Shown here piece by piece: positions 36,198 to 46,621 of a DNA stretch of 47,534 nt. The notes under the pieces are model-generated. The model was not told where the DNA came from. It was given only the letters and a program-made list of their open reading frames with translations, and did not search any database. A program made the translations under genes and the position numbers. The number at the start of each line of letters is the position of its first letter. Positions within the stretch are counted from its first letter, which is position 1. Source of the stretch: Nitrospinales bacterium (GTDB lineage: Bacteria > Nitrospinota_A > UBA7883 > JACRGQ01); assembly GCA_023248535.1 (NCBI GenBank), contig JAHFEJ010000014.1, positions 1-47,534 on the forward strand. The letters run 5' to 3'.

Positions 36198-37703
36198 ATG
36201 GAAAAGGCGGATGCCGCCCCGGCAAGATCGTCATATGCGCTTCTGGATCACCTGCCGGTGGGGGCGTTCGTCATCGACGCCCGGTTTCGGATCCTCCATT
36301 GGAACCGCGTACTGGAGGAATGGACCGGCATTCCGCGCGGCGAGATGCTTCACACGGAGATTGCCGGACGGTTTCCGCACCTCGCGCAACCCAAATACCG
36401 GCGGCGGCTGGAATCCATTTTCGAAGGAGGTCCCGCGGCGGTCTTTTCCTCGCTGCTGCACCGCAACATCATCCCGGTGGAATTGCGCGGTGGCGGGGAA
36501 ATGCTGCAGAACGCCACCGCCGTTCCATTCGCCGCCACGGACGGCGAACGCCTCGTGCTTGTCACGGTAATGGATGTCACCGACCTTAATAACCGCATCA
36601 ACGAGAACCGCCTGTCGCGCGATACCGCGCTGAGGGCGAAAGAAGAGGCGGAAAGCGCGACGGCGATCAAGGATAAGTTCGTCACCCTCGTTTCACACGA
36701 CCTTAAAAACCCGCTGGGCACCATGCTTGGTTTCCTTGATTTGATGAAAGAGGACAATACGGCCACGGGGGGCAATCCCAACATGGAGCGGATGTTGGCC
36801 ATCCTCATTGAATCGGTGAACCACATGCTTCACCTCATCGACGACGTGCTGAACCTCTCCCGGCTCAAATCCGGCAAGGTTCCGCTGCAACCGCGCTTTT
36901 TCGGCCTTCACGGGTTGGCGCTTAAATTAGTACAGGCTTTTGAAGGGCAGGCGCAAAAAAAGGGGGTGCGGATCATCAACGAAATACCTGAATCGTGCCG
37001 CGTTTATGCCGATCAGGTTCTGCTGGGGGAGGTACTGAAAAACCTCCTGTCGAACGCCATTAAATTCAGCCGGCACGGGGGCACAATAACCCTCTCCCTC
37101 CGGGGCGGCGGAGAAACCGTCATCGCCGTGGCCGATACCGGCATTGGCATCGATCCGCGCCGCTTCGATACGCTATTTAAATACGAGGAAAAAACCTCCA
37201 CTCCCGGCACGGCGGGGGAAACCGGCACCGGGTTCGGCCTTCCCCTCTCCCATGACATCATCAAAGCCCACGGCGGGACGCTGACCATCGAATCCGTGCC
37301 GGGCAAGGGGTCGGTTTTTCTTATCACGCTGCCGTTCAAAAAACCGCTGATTCTGCTCGTTGACGACGATTCGGATCAACGCCGCCTTTTCAAGTCGCAT
37401 TTGCGGGGATTGGATGTGGATATTATCGAAGCGGAAGACGGTGTAGCCGCGCTAAACATACTGGAAAAATGCAAGCCTCACCTCATCATCACCGATATCT
37501 CCATGCCGAACATGGACGGGTTGACCCTGTTGGAAACGATCAAACGCTTTCCGGATACCGCCTCCATTCCGGTTATCGTCCTCACCGGGAACCAGGAGAT
37601 GGACATCCGCGAAAAGACCTTCCGCATGGGAGCGGACGATTTCATAACCACCGGACAGAAGAGGGATGACTTTATGCCGCGCATCACCCGGTTTCTCGGC
37701 TGA
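36198..37703 (+). CDS. PAS-HisKA-HATPase-receiver hybrid histidine kinase
   Basis: FVTLVSHDLKNPLGTMLGFLDLM; NAIKFSRHGG...GIGIDPRRF; ILLVDDDSDQRRL...LIITDISMPNMDGL. Confidence 0.93.
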   Translation: MEKADAAPARSSYALLDHLPVGAFVIDARFRILHWNRVLEEWTGIPRGEMLHTEIAGRFPHLAQPKYRRRLESIFEGGPAAVFSSLLHRNIIPVELRGGGEMLQNATAVPFAATDGERLVLVTVMDVTDLNNRINENRLSRDTALRAKEEAESATAIKDKFVTLVSHDLKNPLGTMLGFLDLMKEDNTATGGNPNMERMLAILIESVNHMLHLIDDVLNLSRLKSGKVPLQPRFFGLHGLALKLVQAFEGQAQKKGVRIINEIPESCRVYADQVLLGEVLKNLLSNAIKFSRHGGTITLSLRGGGETVIAVADTGIGIDPRRFDTLFKYEEKTSTPGTAGETGTGFGLPLSHDIIKAHGGTLTIESVPGKGSVFLITLPFKKPLILLVDDDSDQRRLFKSHLRGLDVDIIEAEDGVAALNILEKCKPHLIITDISMPNMDGLTLLETIKRFPDTASIPVIVLTGNQEMDIREKTFRMGADDFITTGQKRDDFMPRITRFLG

Positions 37704-37715
37704 AAACCCGCCCCC

Positions 37716-38723
37716 TTATTCCAGCAAAATTCTTCTTGCCTGCTCAACGGCATCCTTGCCGCCGATGATGAGCGAGGTGCGCTGATGAAGTTCTTTCGGC
37801 ACAATATCGAGGATGCGGTTGCCGAAACAATCGATGGCGGCGCCGCCCGCCTGCTCGGCGATGTAAGCCAGCGGTATCGCCTCGTACATCAACCGCAGTT
37901 TTCCGTTCGGGCTTTTTTTATCGGGCGGGTACATGAAGATGCCCCCCTTGAGAAGGTTGCGGTGAAAATCGGCGACCAGTGATCCGATATAGCGTCCCGA
38001 CAGCGGCCTGCCGGATGCCTTGTCGTCCATTTTAAAGTAGTTCACCAGCTTGGTGATCTTGGCGTCCCAGTTGACGCTGTTCCCCTCATTGATGCTGTAG
38101 TATGACGCTTTCTTGGGCGTCATGATGTCGGGGTGCGACAGGATGAATTCCCCCACGCCGGGATCGAGCGTGAAGCCCTGCACCCCATAACCGGTGCTAT
38201 ACACAAACATGGTGGAGCTGCCATAGACGGCATACCCCGACGCCAACAGCTGCGTGCCGGGCTGCAGAAAATCCTTCAACTCGCACTTGGGGTGATCGGA
38301 AATCTTCCGGAACACGCTGAAGATGGTGCCGATGCTGATGTTCACGTCGATGTTCGACGAGCCGTCGAGGGGATCGAACAGCAGGATGTACTTCCCCCCC
38401 TGCGGATGCCGGTCGGGTATCGGGAAAATATCTTCATTCTCTTCGCTGGCCATGCCGGCGAGATAACCGGTGTGATCCATCTTGTGAATGAGGGTGGTAT
38501 TGGCGAAAACATCGAGCTTCTGCTGTTCCTCGCCCTGGATGTTGGAACTGCCCGCTTTGCCGAGGATTCCCATCAGGCCGGCCTTGTTCACTTCATACGC
38601 GATAACCTTAAGGCCCACGACCAGTTCGTAAAGCATGCCGGAGAAATTGCCGCTCGCGCTGGGATAGAGGCGCTGCTCCTCCATTATCTTTTTGGTGATG
38701 GTGGTGCCGAGTTTGGTGGGCAT
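37716..38723 (-). CDS. fbp: fructose-1,6-bisphosphatase class I
   Basis: ASEENEDIF, YILLFDPLDGSSNIDVNISIGTIFSV, GGIFMYPPDKKSPNGKLRLMYEAIPLAYIAEQAGG. Confidence 0.95.
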   Translation of the reverse strand: MPTKLGTTITKKIMEEQRLYPSASGNFSGMLYELVVGLKVIAYEVNKAGLMGILGKAGSSNIQGEEQQKLDVFANTTLIHKMDHTGYLAGMASEENEDIFPIPDRHPQGGKYILLFDPLDGSSNIDVNISIGTIFSVFRKISDHPKCELKDFLQPGTQLLASGYAVYGSSTMFVYSTGYGVQGFTLDPGVGEFILSHPDIMTPKKASYYSINEGNSVNWDAKITKLVNYFKMDDKASGRPLSGRYIGSLVADFHRNLLKGGIFMYPPDKKSPNGKLRLMYEAIPLAYIAEQAGGAAIDCFGNRILDIVPKELHQRTSLIIGGKDAVEQARRILLE

Positions 38724-38724
38724 G

Positions 38725-39081
<357 letters not shown>

Positions 39082-39136
39082 TCACGCCGCCTGTTGTACC
39101 CTCGGTTGATTTTACCAGAGACTGCCGTCCCCCGCA

Positions 39137-40357
39137 TCAAAACTGCGCCGCCACGGCCACCATCAGCACTCTATCCCCTTTCCAGCGGTCGCTTTGGGTG
39201 ATGTCCGAGTTGGAAGCGCCAAATGCCGGATTACTGTTAATCGTGTAGAAAATGGACGCCGTCACTCCCTTGCGGTAATCGTGTTTATAACCGACCACAT
39301 AGCGGTGCTTGGTCTGTTGAAAGACCGTGGCGTCGGACTGCGTATCGGGATCGTATGTCTCGGCCATCAGCGCCGCCATGCCGCGCTCGGTCACCCCGTA
39401 TGAAAGTTCCCCCCACAACGATTGGCCGCGCGGGTAGGTGTGCAAATTCCCCCCCACGCTGGACGTGTACTGAAAGGTGGTCAACACCTGCTGCCACTCG
39501 GCGGCGGTTAGGTTATTCATGGTTCCATCGGTGAACCCGCCTTCAAAGAAGGTGTACTGCATCTTGAAGGCGAAAGCGCCGTATGCCGCCTGCGCCTCGG
39601 CACCGTAGTGGGCGTATTTTTGCTTGATGGGGGTGGAGTACCGGTCCCCCACATAGCCGGAAGCGGCGACCTGCCAGCGAAAATCCCCATCGGGGTTCGC
39701 GGCACGCGGGTTGGGGTACGATGTTACCTCTTCCGTTTCAGGATACGGGTCGCCATCCGCGGCGGGAAACGCGGCCCGAAGCGCCACCGATTTCGAGCTG
39801 TTCGCGTCGGTACCCTGCCTGCCGTCGCCGTTGATTATGGCAAGAGAGAAATCCATGAACGGCAGCGGGGCATCGATACGCAGCCCCATGTCCCACTCGC
39901 GGCATTTGTTCATGCTTATGGGGCGGTTGCGGCTGTCTATCGCCATCGTGTTGAAGAAGCCGTAGGGAACCTTTACCACGCCCAACCGCATATCGAACGG
40001 CAATCCCGAAAAGCGGCGGAAGTGAATGAGTGCATCCTCCGGATTTCCTTCGCGCCGGTAAAGGTTGCCGTAGGCGCGCGAAAACTGGTGTGCTTGCGCC
40101 ACCCACTCCCCGGCAAACTGGAGGGTGATGTCGTCGTACAAAGCATGCCTGAACTCCACTTTGACGCGGGGGCGGAACACGGTTTCACTGCCGGTCCAGC
40201 CGATGCCCTGATCGTCGATATAAGCCAATTCCAGATAACCATGGAAGGCGGTTTTTTCTCCACCCCCTTCATCCGCCCGCGCGGCGGTGGCAACGGCGGC
40301 CAGCAGCAACAACGCCGCCGCAGCCAGCCTAAACCGGTTCCGGCCCTTCGATAATGT
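39137..40357 (-). CDS. outer-membrane porin-like beta-barrel protein
   Basis: Signal peptide LAAAALLLLAAVATAARA; alternating beta-strand pattern; C-terminal VLMVAVAAQF ending in F. Confidence 0.65.
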   Translation of the reverse strand, partial: TLSKGRNRFRLAAAALLLLAAVATAARADEGGGEKTAFHGYLELAYIDDQGIGWTGSETVFRPRVKVEFRHALYDDITLQFAGEWVAQAHQFSRAYGNLYRREGNPEDALIHFRRFSGLPFDMRLGVVKVPYGFFNTMAIDSRNRPISMNKCREWDMGLRIDAPLPFMDFSLAIINGDGRQGTDANSSKSVALRAAFPAADGDPYPETEEVTSYPNPRAANPDGDFRWQVAASGYVGDRYSTPIKQKYAHYGAEAQAAYGAFAFKMQYTFFEGGFTDGTMNNLTAAEWQQVLTTFQYTSSVGGNLHTYPRGQSLWGELSYGVTERGMAALMAETYDPDTQSDATVFQQTKHRYVVGYKHDYRKGVTASIFYTINSNPAFGASNSDITQSDRWKGDRVLMVAVAAQF

Positions 40358-41327
40358 CATAAATCTCCTCCGCACTGATATCTTTCATGCAATGGTGGTG
40401 CCCTTCCGGGCATTGCCGTTTCATGCACGGCGCGCATTTCATGTCCTTGCTCACAATCCGCACATTTTCGGAAAGCGGTGCGGTACGATTGTAATCGGTG
40501 GGGCCGAAAATGGCTATGGTCTTTACCCCCACGGCCCCCGCCAGATGCAACGGGCCGCTGTCGTTGGCGACCACCCAGTCGCACCTCTTCATCACCGCCG
40601 CCATCTCCCCAATGGAGGTTCCCCCCGTGAGGTTCATCACCGCCCCCTTGGCCGCCTCTTCCAGATCGGCGGCCTGTTCCGCCTCGGCCGGGGTGCCGAA
40701 CAGCACGATCCGCCGCTGCGTACGGGCGAGAAGGGCGATAAGATTTTTCAGGTTGTCATGCGGCCACATTTTCGCCGGGCCGTATTTGGCCCCCAGCGGA
40801 ATGCCGATGGCGCCGTATTCCATGTCCGCCATTTTTGCGGCGAACTCCACCTCACGCGGCAACAATGGAAAATCAATATGCTGGGAAAAAACCGTACCCC
40901 AAAACGGGCTTACCAGATTCAGGTAATAGTCCACCATGTGAAGGTGCGGCATTTTGGGAACCGGATGCGTCAGCAGCAGATCGCGCATATTACCGCCGTA
41001 TCCCACGCGGATTTTGCAGCCGGTACGCTTTCCATCAAGGGCGGAACGGAAGGAATTGGTGAACAGCCAGAGCGCGTCGTACCCCTCCTTCGCCAAAAGA
41101 TGGTGAACGGCGCCGGAATCCTCTTTATTGAACTTAAGCGTGTGGTTCACGAATGGATAGCGGATGAAAATCTCCCCCAGCCCCCCCGACGCCAACACCC
41201 GCAGATCTTCCGGCTTTAGCGATTGCGCCAGCGCCTTGATGGCGGGGATGCACATGATGGCGTCGCCCAGCCAATTGGGCGCCCGCACCAACACACGCCG
41301 CGCCGACGCCGCATCAAGGCCCTTCAC
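40329..41327 (-). CDS. waaF: ADP-heptose:LPS heptosyltransferase II (glycosyltransferase family 9)
   Basis: RVLVRAPNWLGDAIMCIPAIKAL; VVANDSGPLHLAGAVGVKTIAIFGPTDYNRTAP; CAPCMKRQCPEGHHHCM; GTG start overlaps upstream stop (GTGA). Confidence 0.9.
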   Translation of the reverse strand: MKGLDAASARRVLVRAPNWLGDAIMCIPAIKALAQSLKPEDLRVLASGGLGEIFIRYPFVNHTLKFNKEDSGAVHHLLAKEGYDALWLFTNSFRSALDGKRTGCKIRVGYGGNMRDLLLTHPVPKMPHLHMVDYYLNLVSPFWGTVFSQHIDFPLLPREVEFAAKMADMEYGAIGIPLGAKYGPAKMWPHDNLKNLIALLARTQRRIVLFGTPAEAEQAADLEEAAKGAVMNLTGGTSIGEMAAVMKRCDWVVANDSGPLHLAGAVGVKTIAIFGPTDYNRTAPLSENVRIVSKDMKCAPCMKRQCPEGHHHCMKDISAEEIYDIIEGPEPV

Positions 41328-42280
41328 CGCTCCTCCGTCAACCGCCGGTAGCCGGCGAGGGATGCCTCGGCCTGGCGGATCTCTTGTTCGTCCGGTTGGG
41401 TTTTCCAGCGGCGGTGCAGCCAAAGCCAGAATTCCGGCCGCCGCCGGATGAAATCGGCCTGTATGTCGGCCAAGCGTTGGGTGATGTTAAAAATATCCTG
41501 CTTCAGGTCGCCGGTTCTTGCCAGTGCAACCTCCGGCAGAAGGTACGCGGTATGCGAATCATCCGGGTGACGGATGGAATATACCGGAATGACCGCCGCG
41601 CCGGTGCGCAGCGATACCACGGCCGGACTCTTGAATGTGGAAGCCCACCGCCCCAGGAATTTCGTGTAGACGTTATTGTAGATGGTGTTTTGGTCGGCGG
41701 CGATGGTGACGATACAGCCTTCGCGCAGGCGGGCGATAATATCCACCGCCGCCCGGTCGCGCTTTATCACCTTCTGTCCGCAGCTTTCCCGGATGCCGTC
41801 CAGCATATCGTCCACCCACGGATTGTCCACCTCGCGGATCACCGAGTGCACTTTGTACCCTTTCACGGCCAGCGCCGCGTTCACCCCTTCAAACTGGTCG
41901 TAGTGGGCCCACACCAGCACAACCCCCTTGCCCCGCGCATAAGCCCGGTCCAGATGCTCTATCCCTTCAAAGCGGATGTGGCGATCCAGGTTTTCCGCGT
42001 TGAGATACGGTATCCGGCAAAATTCGGCGCAAAACCGGCCGAGGTTCCTGAATGAGCCGTGAAAAAGCTTTTCCAGTTGGCTGTCGGGCGCATCGGGAAA
42101 AAGCGGCCTCAGCTGTTCCACGGCGTTCCGCACCCGCTTCCTCATGCCGGCGGTGGCCAAGAGAATGACCCCCTGCCACGCGGCATAACCCAAGAACCGC
42201 GGCATCCGCTGCGTCCAGACGATGAGCGCTTTAAACGCGAGATACGCGATGAACGCGCCTATGTTTTTTCTGTTCCTCAT
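41324..42280 (-). CDS. lpxL: lipid A biosynthesis acyltransferase (LpxL/HtrB family)
   Basis: VVLVWAHYDQFE (HX4E), KVIKRDRAAVDIIARLREGCIVTIAADQNT, FKSPAVVSLRTGAAVIPVY. Confidence 0.85.
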   Translation of the reverse strand: MRNRKNIGAFIAYLAFKALIVWTQRMPRFLGYAAWQGVILLATAGMRKRVRNAVEQLRPLFPDAPDSQLEKLFHGSFRNLGRFCAEFCRIPYLNAENLDRHIRFEGIEHLDRAYARGKGVVLVWAHYDQFEGVNAALAVKGYKVHSVIREVDNPWVDDMLDGIRESCGQKVIKRDRAAVDIIARLREGCIVTIAADQNTIYNNVYTKFLGRWASTFKSPAVVSLRTGAAVIPVYSIRHPDDSHTAYLLPEVALARTGDLKQDIFNITQRLADIQADFIRRRPEFWLWLHRRWKTQPDEQEIRQAEASLAGYRRLTEER

Positions 42281-42888
42281 CCGCGGCCGGCCAGGCGGGT
42301 GAAATTTTCCAGCATCCGCAGCCCCGCATGCTGGCTTTTTTCGGGGTGGAACTGCGTGGCGAACACGTTTTCCTTCTGCACCGCCGACACGAACGTCACT
42401 CCGTAATCGGTGGTGGCTACCGCCACATCCTCGGCCGGCACCACATAGTACGAGTGAACAAAATAAAAATAGGCCCCGGCGTCGGTTCCTTCAAGTAATG
42501 ACGATGGTTTTACAGCCTTAATACTGTTCCAGCCCATGTGCGGCACCTTAAGCCCCGGCCCGGTGAAACGGACCACCTTCCCCTTTAAAATACCCAACCC
42601 CTCCTGCGGGCCGAACTCCATGCTCTCCTCAAACAGCAACTGCAAGCCGAGACAGATGCCCAAAAAGGGACGGCCCGACTCGACATAATTGCGGATCGGC
42701 TTGACGAGATTGAACCCGCGTAAACCGTCCATGCAAAGGCCGAACGCCCCTACCCCCGGCAGCACCAGACCTGAAGCCGAGGCAATAAATCCGGGATCGC
42801 GGGTAATGATGGCGGGAGCGCCGGTTTTTTCAAAAGCTTTTTGCACACTCCGCAGGTTTCCCATGCCGTAGTCAACGATCGCGATCAT
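42277..42888 (-). CDS. hisH: imidazole glycerol phosphate synthase, glutaminase subunit
   Basis: MIAIVDYGMGNLRSVQKAFEK; LVLPGVGAF; FLGICLGLQLLFEES; FATQFHPEKSQHAGLRML. Confidence 0.96.
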   Translation of the reverse strand: MIAIVDYGMGNLRSVQKAFEKTGAPAIITRDPGFIASASGLVLPGVGAFGLCMDGLRGFNLVKPIRNYVESGRPFLGICLGLQLLFEESMEFGPQEGLGILKGKVVRFTGPGLKVPHMGWNSIKAVKPSSLLEGTDAGAYFYFVHSYYVVPAEDVAVATTDYGVTFVSAVQKENVFATQFHPEKSQHAGLRMLENFTRLAGRG

Positions 42889-42917
42889 GCGCTGTTCCTA
42901 ATAAAAAATGGAGCGGC

Positions 42918-43505
42918 CTAAAGCGCCCCTTTGGTGGAAGGGGGTGCGCCTGCGGAGCGGGGCTCCGGCTGGGTGGCCGCGTCCAGCGCACGCGCCAACG
43001 CCTTGAATATGGTCTCGGCGATATGGTGCAGATTACTGCCGTATTCCACCTTCACATGCAGGGTGATTCCGGCGTTGTTGGCGAAGGCCTGTAAAAATTC
43101 CTCCACCAGTTCCACGTCGAAATCGCCCACCTTTCCCTTGGGAAGGACGCCGTTGAAAACAAAAAACGGGCGGCCGGAAAAATCGACCGTAACGGAAGCC
43201 AACGCCTCGTTTAGCGGTATCACCGCGTGGCCGTAGCGCCGAATCCCTTTTTTATCGCCCAGTGCCTGGGCAAACGCCTGCCCCAAGGTTATGCCGGTAT
43301 CTTCCACTGTGTGGTGAAAATCTATCTGGGTGTCCCCCACCGCCTTGACGGTAAGATCGAAAAAGCCGTGCTGGGCGATCTGCGCCAGCATGTGGTCGAG
43401 AAACGGGATGCCGGTATCGATCTGCCGTTTGCCGGTGCCATCGATGGCCAACTCGAGCGACACATCCGTCTCGTTGGTTTTCCTGTGTAGCCGCGCGTTT
43501 CCCAT
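42918..43505 (-). CDS. hisB: imidazoleglycerol-phosphate dehydratase
   Basis: [74 protein letters not shown]. Confidence 0.97.
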   Translation of the reverse strand: MGNARLHRKTNETDVSLELAIDGTGKRQIDTGIPFLDHMLAQIAQHGFFDLTVKAVGDTQIDFHHTVEDTGITLGQAFAQALGDKKGIRRYGHAVIPLNEALASVTVDFSGRPFFVFNGVLPKGKVGDFDVELVEEFLQAFANNAGITLHVKVEYGSNLHHIAETIFKALARALDAATQPEPRSAGAPPSTKGAL

Positions 43506-43806
43506 ATGGGCACTATAGCAATGGGCGCGGGGGTTGGCAACAGTGACAGCGGCAAAAACGCCACAAACCTGCCTGCCCAACCCGGCACCGGAAAACATGC
43601 CGGCCGGTCTAAAATCCCACTCGGCTGAAAATGCCGCTTTTAACAGAACCATCACCACGCTTTTCTTTGAAGGCGGAGCGGTGTATTATCCGGGCTTACA
43701 TCCGTATGAATTGCAGCCGGACTAATCAATAACAACAGATCGTTCAGGGATAACGGCTTATACGGGTGGGGTGTCCGAATACGGCTGGTCTTCTTGAGCG
43801 ATAGGA

Positions 43807-44652
43807 GTGCTAATCTACATGGATATCGCCACACTTGTACACCACTACCTTTGGCTCATACCTGTTGGGCTTCTTGTCGGCAGTTACGGCACACTTATCG
43901 GTGCGGGGGGCGGTTTCGTGCTTATGCCGCTGTTGCTCATCGCCTATCCGAACGACAATGTGGCGACGCTCACCAGCATTTCTCTAGCGGTCATCTGTTT
44001 CAACGCATCCTCCGGTTCCTGGGCCTATGCGCGGATGAAGCGCATTGACTATAAATCGGGCATCGTCTTCTCCCTTGCCACCACCCCCGGCGCCATCTTG
44101 GGCGCCCTTGCAACCATGTACATCCCCCGGCGTCAATTTGACCTGGTTATCGGCACCCTGATGATCGTGACTTGCATTTTCCTCGTGCTACGGCCCGGCA
44201 AAGAAGCGAAACCGGCGCACAAGCATACCCGTTTTCATTGGATACGCGAGATCACGGAGGCGGACGGCGCCACCCATGCCTTCTCCTACAACTCGCTTCT
44301 GGCAATTATTTGGAGTGTATTCGTCGGCTTCTTTTCCAGCCTGCTCGGCATCGGTGGCGGCATCATCCATGTGCCGGTGCTGGTGCACCTGCTGAACTTC
44401 CCGGTCCACATCGCCACCGCCACATCTCACTTCACGCTGGCTTTCATGGCCTTTACCGGAACCCTTACCCACGTGGCCTCCGGCACCTTCCACCATGGCG
44501 CCATGCGAACGGTGTTTCTTGGCATCGGCGTTTTGGCGGGAGCCCAACTTGGCGCACACTATTCCAGCCGTATCCATGGCGATTGGATCATACGCAGCCT
44601 TGCACTGGCGCTCGGATTTGTGGGACTGCGCGTACTGTATTCGGCGTTTTAG
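43807..44652 (+). CDS. sulfite exporter TauE/SafE family protein
   Basis: PVGLLVGSYGTLIGAGGGFVLMPLLLI; GFFSSLLGIGGGIIHVPVLVHLLNFPVHIATATSHF; start may be 43819. Confidence 0.88.
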   Translation: MLIYMDIATLVHHYLWLIPVGLLVGSYGTLIGAGGGFVLMPLLLIAYPNDNVATLTSISLAVICFNASSGSWAYARMKRIDYKSGIVFSLATTPGAILGALATMYIPRRQFDLVIGTLMIVTCIFLVLRPGKEAKPAHKHTRFHWIREITEADGATHAFSYNSLLAIIWSVFVGFFSSLLGIGGGIIHVPVLVHLLNFPVHIATATSHFTLAFMAFTGTLTHVASGTFHHGAMRTVFLGIGVLAGAQLGAHYSSRIHGDWIIRSLALALGFVGLRVLYSAF

Positions 44653-44725
44653 GCTTTAGGCACGCCCCAATCTGCCGCGCACCAGAACGCTAAATGATCG
44701 GTCATGGGGAGAAGGTGACAAACGT

Positions 44726-46621
44726 CTAACGTGTCAAACGGATACGCGCCGATGGCCCGAAGCCGTACAATGTCACGGCGCCCGGCCCGCCGTTAACCGC
44801 CGTATCCAATGTTTTGATCAGGCCGATGTCCGAGGCAAAGAGGCGTGCGCTCCCCCGCCTGCCCCCTTTTATCCCCGCCAGCACGAGGTTCTTAATCGGG
44901 TTTGGCAACCCGGCGGCATCAACTCCCATCGCTTCCAAGGCCTTAAGGGTGGCGGCATCTGGAATGAGCGGGCCGCTTCCCACGCGGGCGGCGAAAACCG
45001 TGGCCCCCTTTTTTAATTTTCCCGCCGCCGCCGCGAAGGAGGGGTTTTGTCCCTTTGCATCATCGGGATGGAACGCCCCGAGCAGCCTGCCGCCATCCTT
45101 GAATACCAGCAGCCAGCCGCCATCCTTGACCAACTTTTGCGAGAAATCCACACCCTTGCCGCGAATGTACCCCTCGGCCGGAATAACGGATGTAAACAGG
45201 CCGGTTGAGAAATCGGTCTGCGGCAGGGGAAGCGATGAACGAAGCGTCACCCCTCCTGGCGGCAACGCCCCGCCCGCCGGGATGTCATCAGAATGCGCAA
45301 GGGGCAGGCCAATCGCGCGCAGCAATCCGGATGCATCGTGGTATGAAAGCGCGGCGGCTTCACGGGCCAATTCATTCCCCAGCAGCCGGACCAGCGTCAG
45401 TTCCTCTCCGCGTTGAAGCCGTGCCAACCCTTCCGCAAAACCGGGATGGCGTTCCGCATAGAAGCGGTACACCGCGGCGGCGGTGCCGTAGTCTCCCCGG
45501 TTGCACAACCGGGCGGCGATGACCAAGCCCTCCGCAGCGGGAATGTTTTCACAGAGTCTGCATTCCGGCGCAAGATACGGCTCCAGCGATGGGGGCAAAT
45601 CGCCACCGGCGGCGGCGCCGATCAGAAGCAGGTGGCGATAGTGGCCCGAAGCTTCGGCCCATCTCTCTGTCCGGGCTGCGGTCAAGGCGGCTCCGGCCCG
45701 TGCGGGGCCGCTGTCCATATCAATGGTGTTGGCGATCCGGTAACAATCGTAAGCGGCGCCATCCTCGCCGATAAGCAGGTACCAGCGGGCCGCCTCCATC
45801 AACACGGGAAAGAAACCGGGGCTTTTCCACATGCCGGCATAAGTACGGTCCAGATGGCGGCGTAGCATCTCCCGGTGGCCCATATGCAGCTCTTCCATGC
45901 GGCGCACGGTCTCTGGCACATCCAGCCACAAGGCCTGTTCCAAAAGCCCCGGCGCCTGGTCTTCGGTGGCGGCGCGGGCCTCTTCCACCAACGCGGCGGC
46001 AAGCCGCGCGGGATCCGCCTTGACGGAAAGCCCTTCCATCGGATCGCGGCCGGTCGCCGCCCCCGAGGTATGAATCAACGTGGTGGCTGCCAGATCGGCG
46101 TACCATACCCCATCGGCGCCTTTGATCCAGAACTCATACAACGGCATCACCGTGGAAGTGGGCCCCATGAACTGGGTGGCCGCAACAGAAAGGTTGGATA
46201 ACACCACGGCCCGGCGGCCACTGCGGGAAAAACGCATCTCGATTAAACAGTAACTGAGGATGGGCGGTTTATAGGGAAGGACGGAACCGGAGGCGATCAG
46301 TTTTTCCGCCTCGGCGTTTTCATCCATCAAGGGAGCGGTATTGGCCCCGGATATTTTCATGCCCAACAAGGGGGCGGGATAATGGGGGTTCGCCATGAAT
46401 TGAAGCAGGGAGACCTGTTCGCGCATTTGAGGCAACACCAGGGCGTAAAGGCCTTCCCAGTCGTTTTTCACCGCCGCCTCCCACATCGATGCCTGACGCC
46501 GCGCCAAAGAAACGGCCTCCGGCCGGATGGCGCTTTCATCCATTTCCGCGCGTGGAGCCGCCGCGACGGAAACCGCCAGCACCACCGTCAGCGTGGCGAA
46601 AAAGAGAAACGGCCTCTTCAT
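44726..46621 (-). CDS. secreted hypothetical protein with TPR-like middle and C-terminal ILEI/FAM3-like region
   Basis: Signal peptide; C-terminus VDFSQKLVKDGGWLLVFKDGGRLLGAFHPDD...LKKGATVFAARVGSGPLIPDAATLKALEAMG...NLVLAGIKGGRRGSARLF; ATG overlaps upstream stop (ATGA). Confidence 0.55.
   Translation of the reverse strand: MKRPFLFFATLTVVLAVSVAAAPRAEMDESAIRPEAVSLARRQASMWEAAVKNDWEGLYALVLPQMREQVSLLQFMANPHYPAPLLGMKISGANTAPLMDENAEAEKLIASGSVLPYKPPILSYCLIEMRFSRSGRRAVVLSNLSVAATQFMGPTSTVMPLYEFWIKGADGVWYADLAATTLIHTSGAATGRDPMEGLSVKADPARLAAALVEEARAATEDQAPGLLEQALWLDVPETVRRMEELHMGHREMLRRHLDRTYAGMWKSPGFFPVLMEAARWYLLIGEDGAAYDCYRIANTIDMDSGPARAGAALTAARTERWAEASGHYRHLLLIGAAAGGDLPPSLEPYLAPECRLCENIPAAEGLVIAARLCNRGDYGTAAAVYRFYAERHPGFAEGLARLQRGEELTLVRLLGNELAREAAALSYHDASGLLRAIGLPLAHSDDIPAGGALPPGGVTLRSSLPLPQTDFSTGLFTSVIPAEGYIRGKGVDFSQKLVKDGGWLLVFKDGGRLLGAFHPDDAKGQNPSFAAAAGKLKKGATVFAARVGSGPLIPDAATLKALEAMGVDAAGLPNPIKNLVLAGIKGGRRGSARLFASDIGLIKTLDTAVNGGPGAVTLYGFGPSARIRLTR

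Noticed and set aside
43534-43725. 63-aa plus-strand ORF between hisB and the TauE/SafE gene
   Set aside because: No recognisable motif, weak start context; not supportable as a gene from sequence alone.
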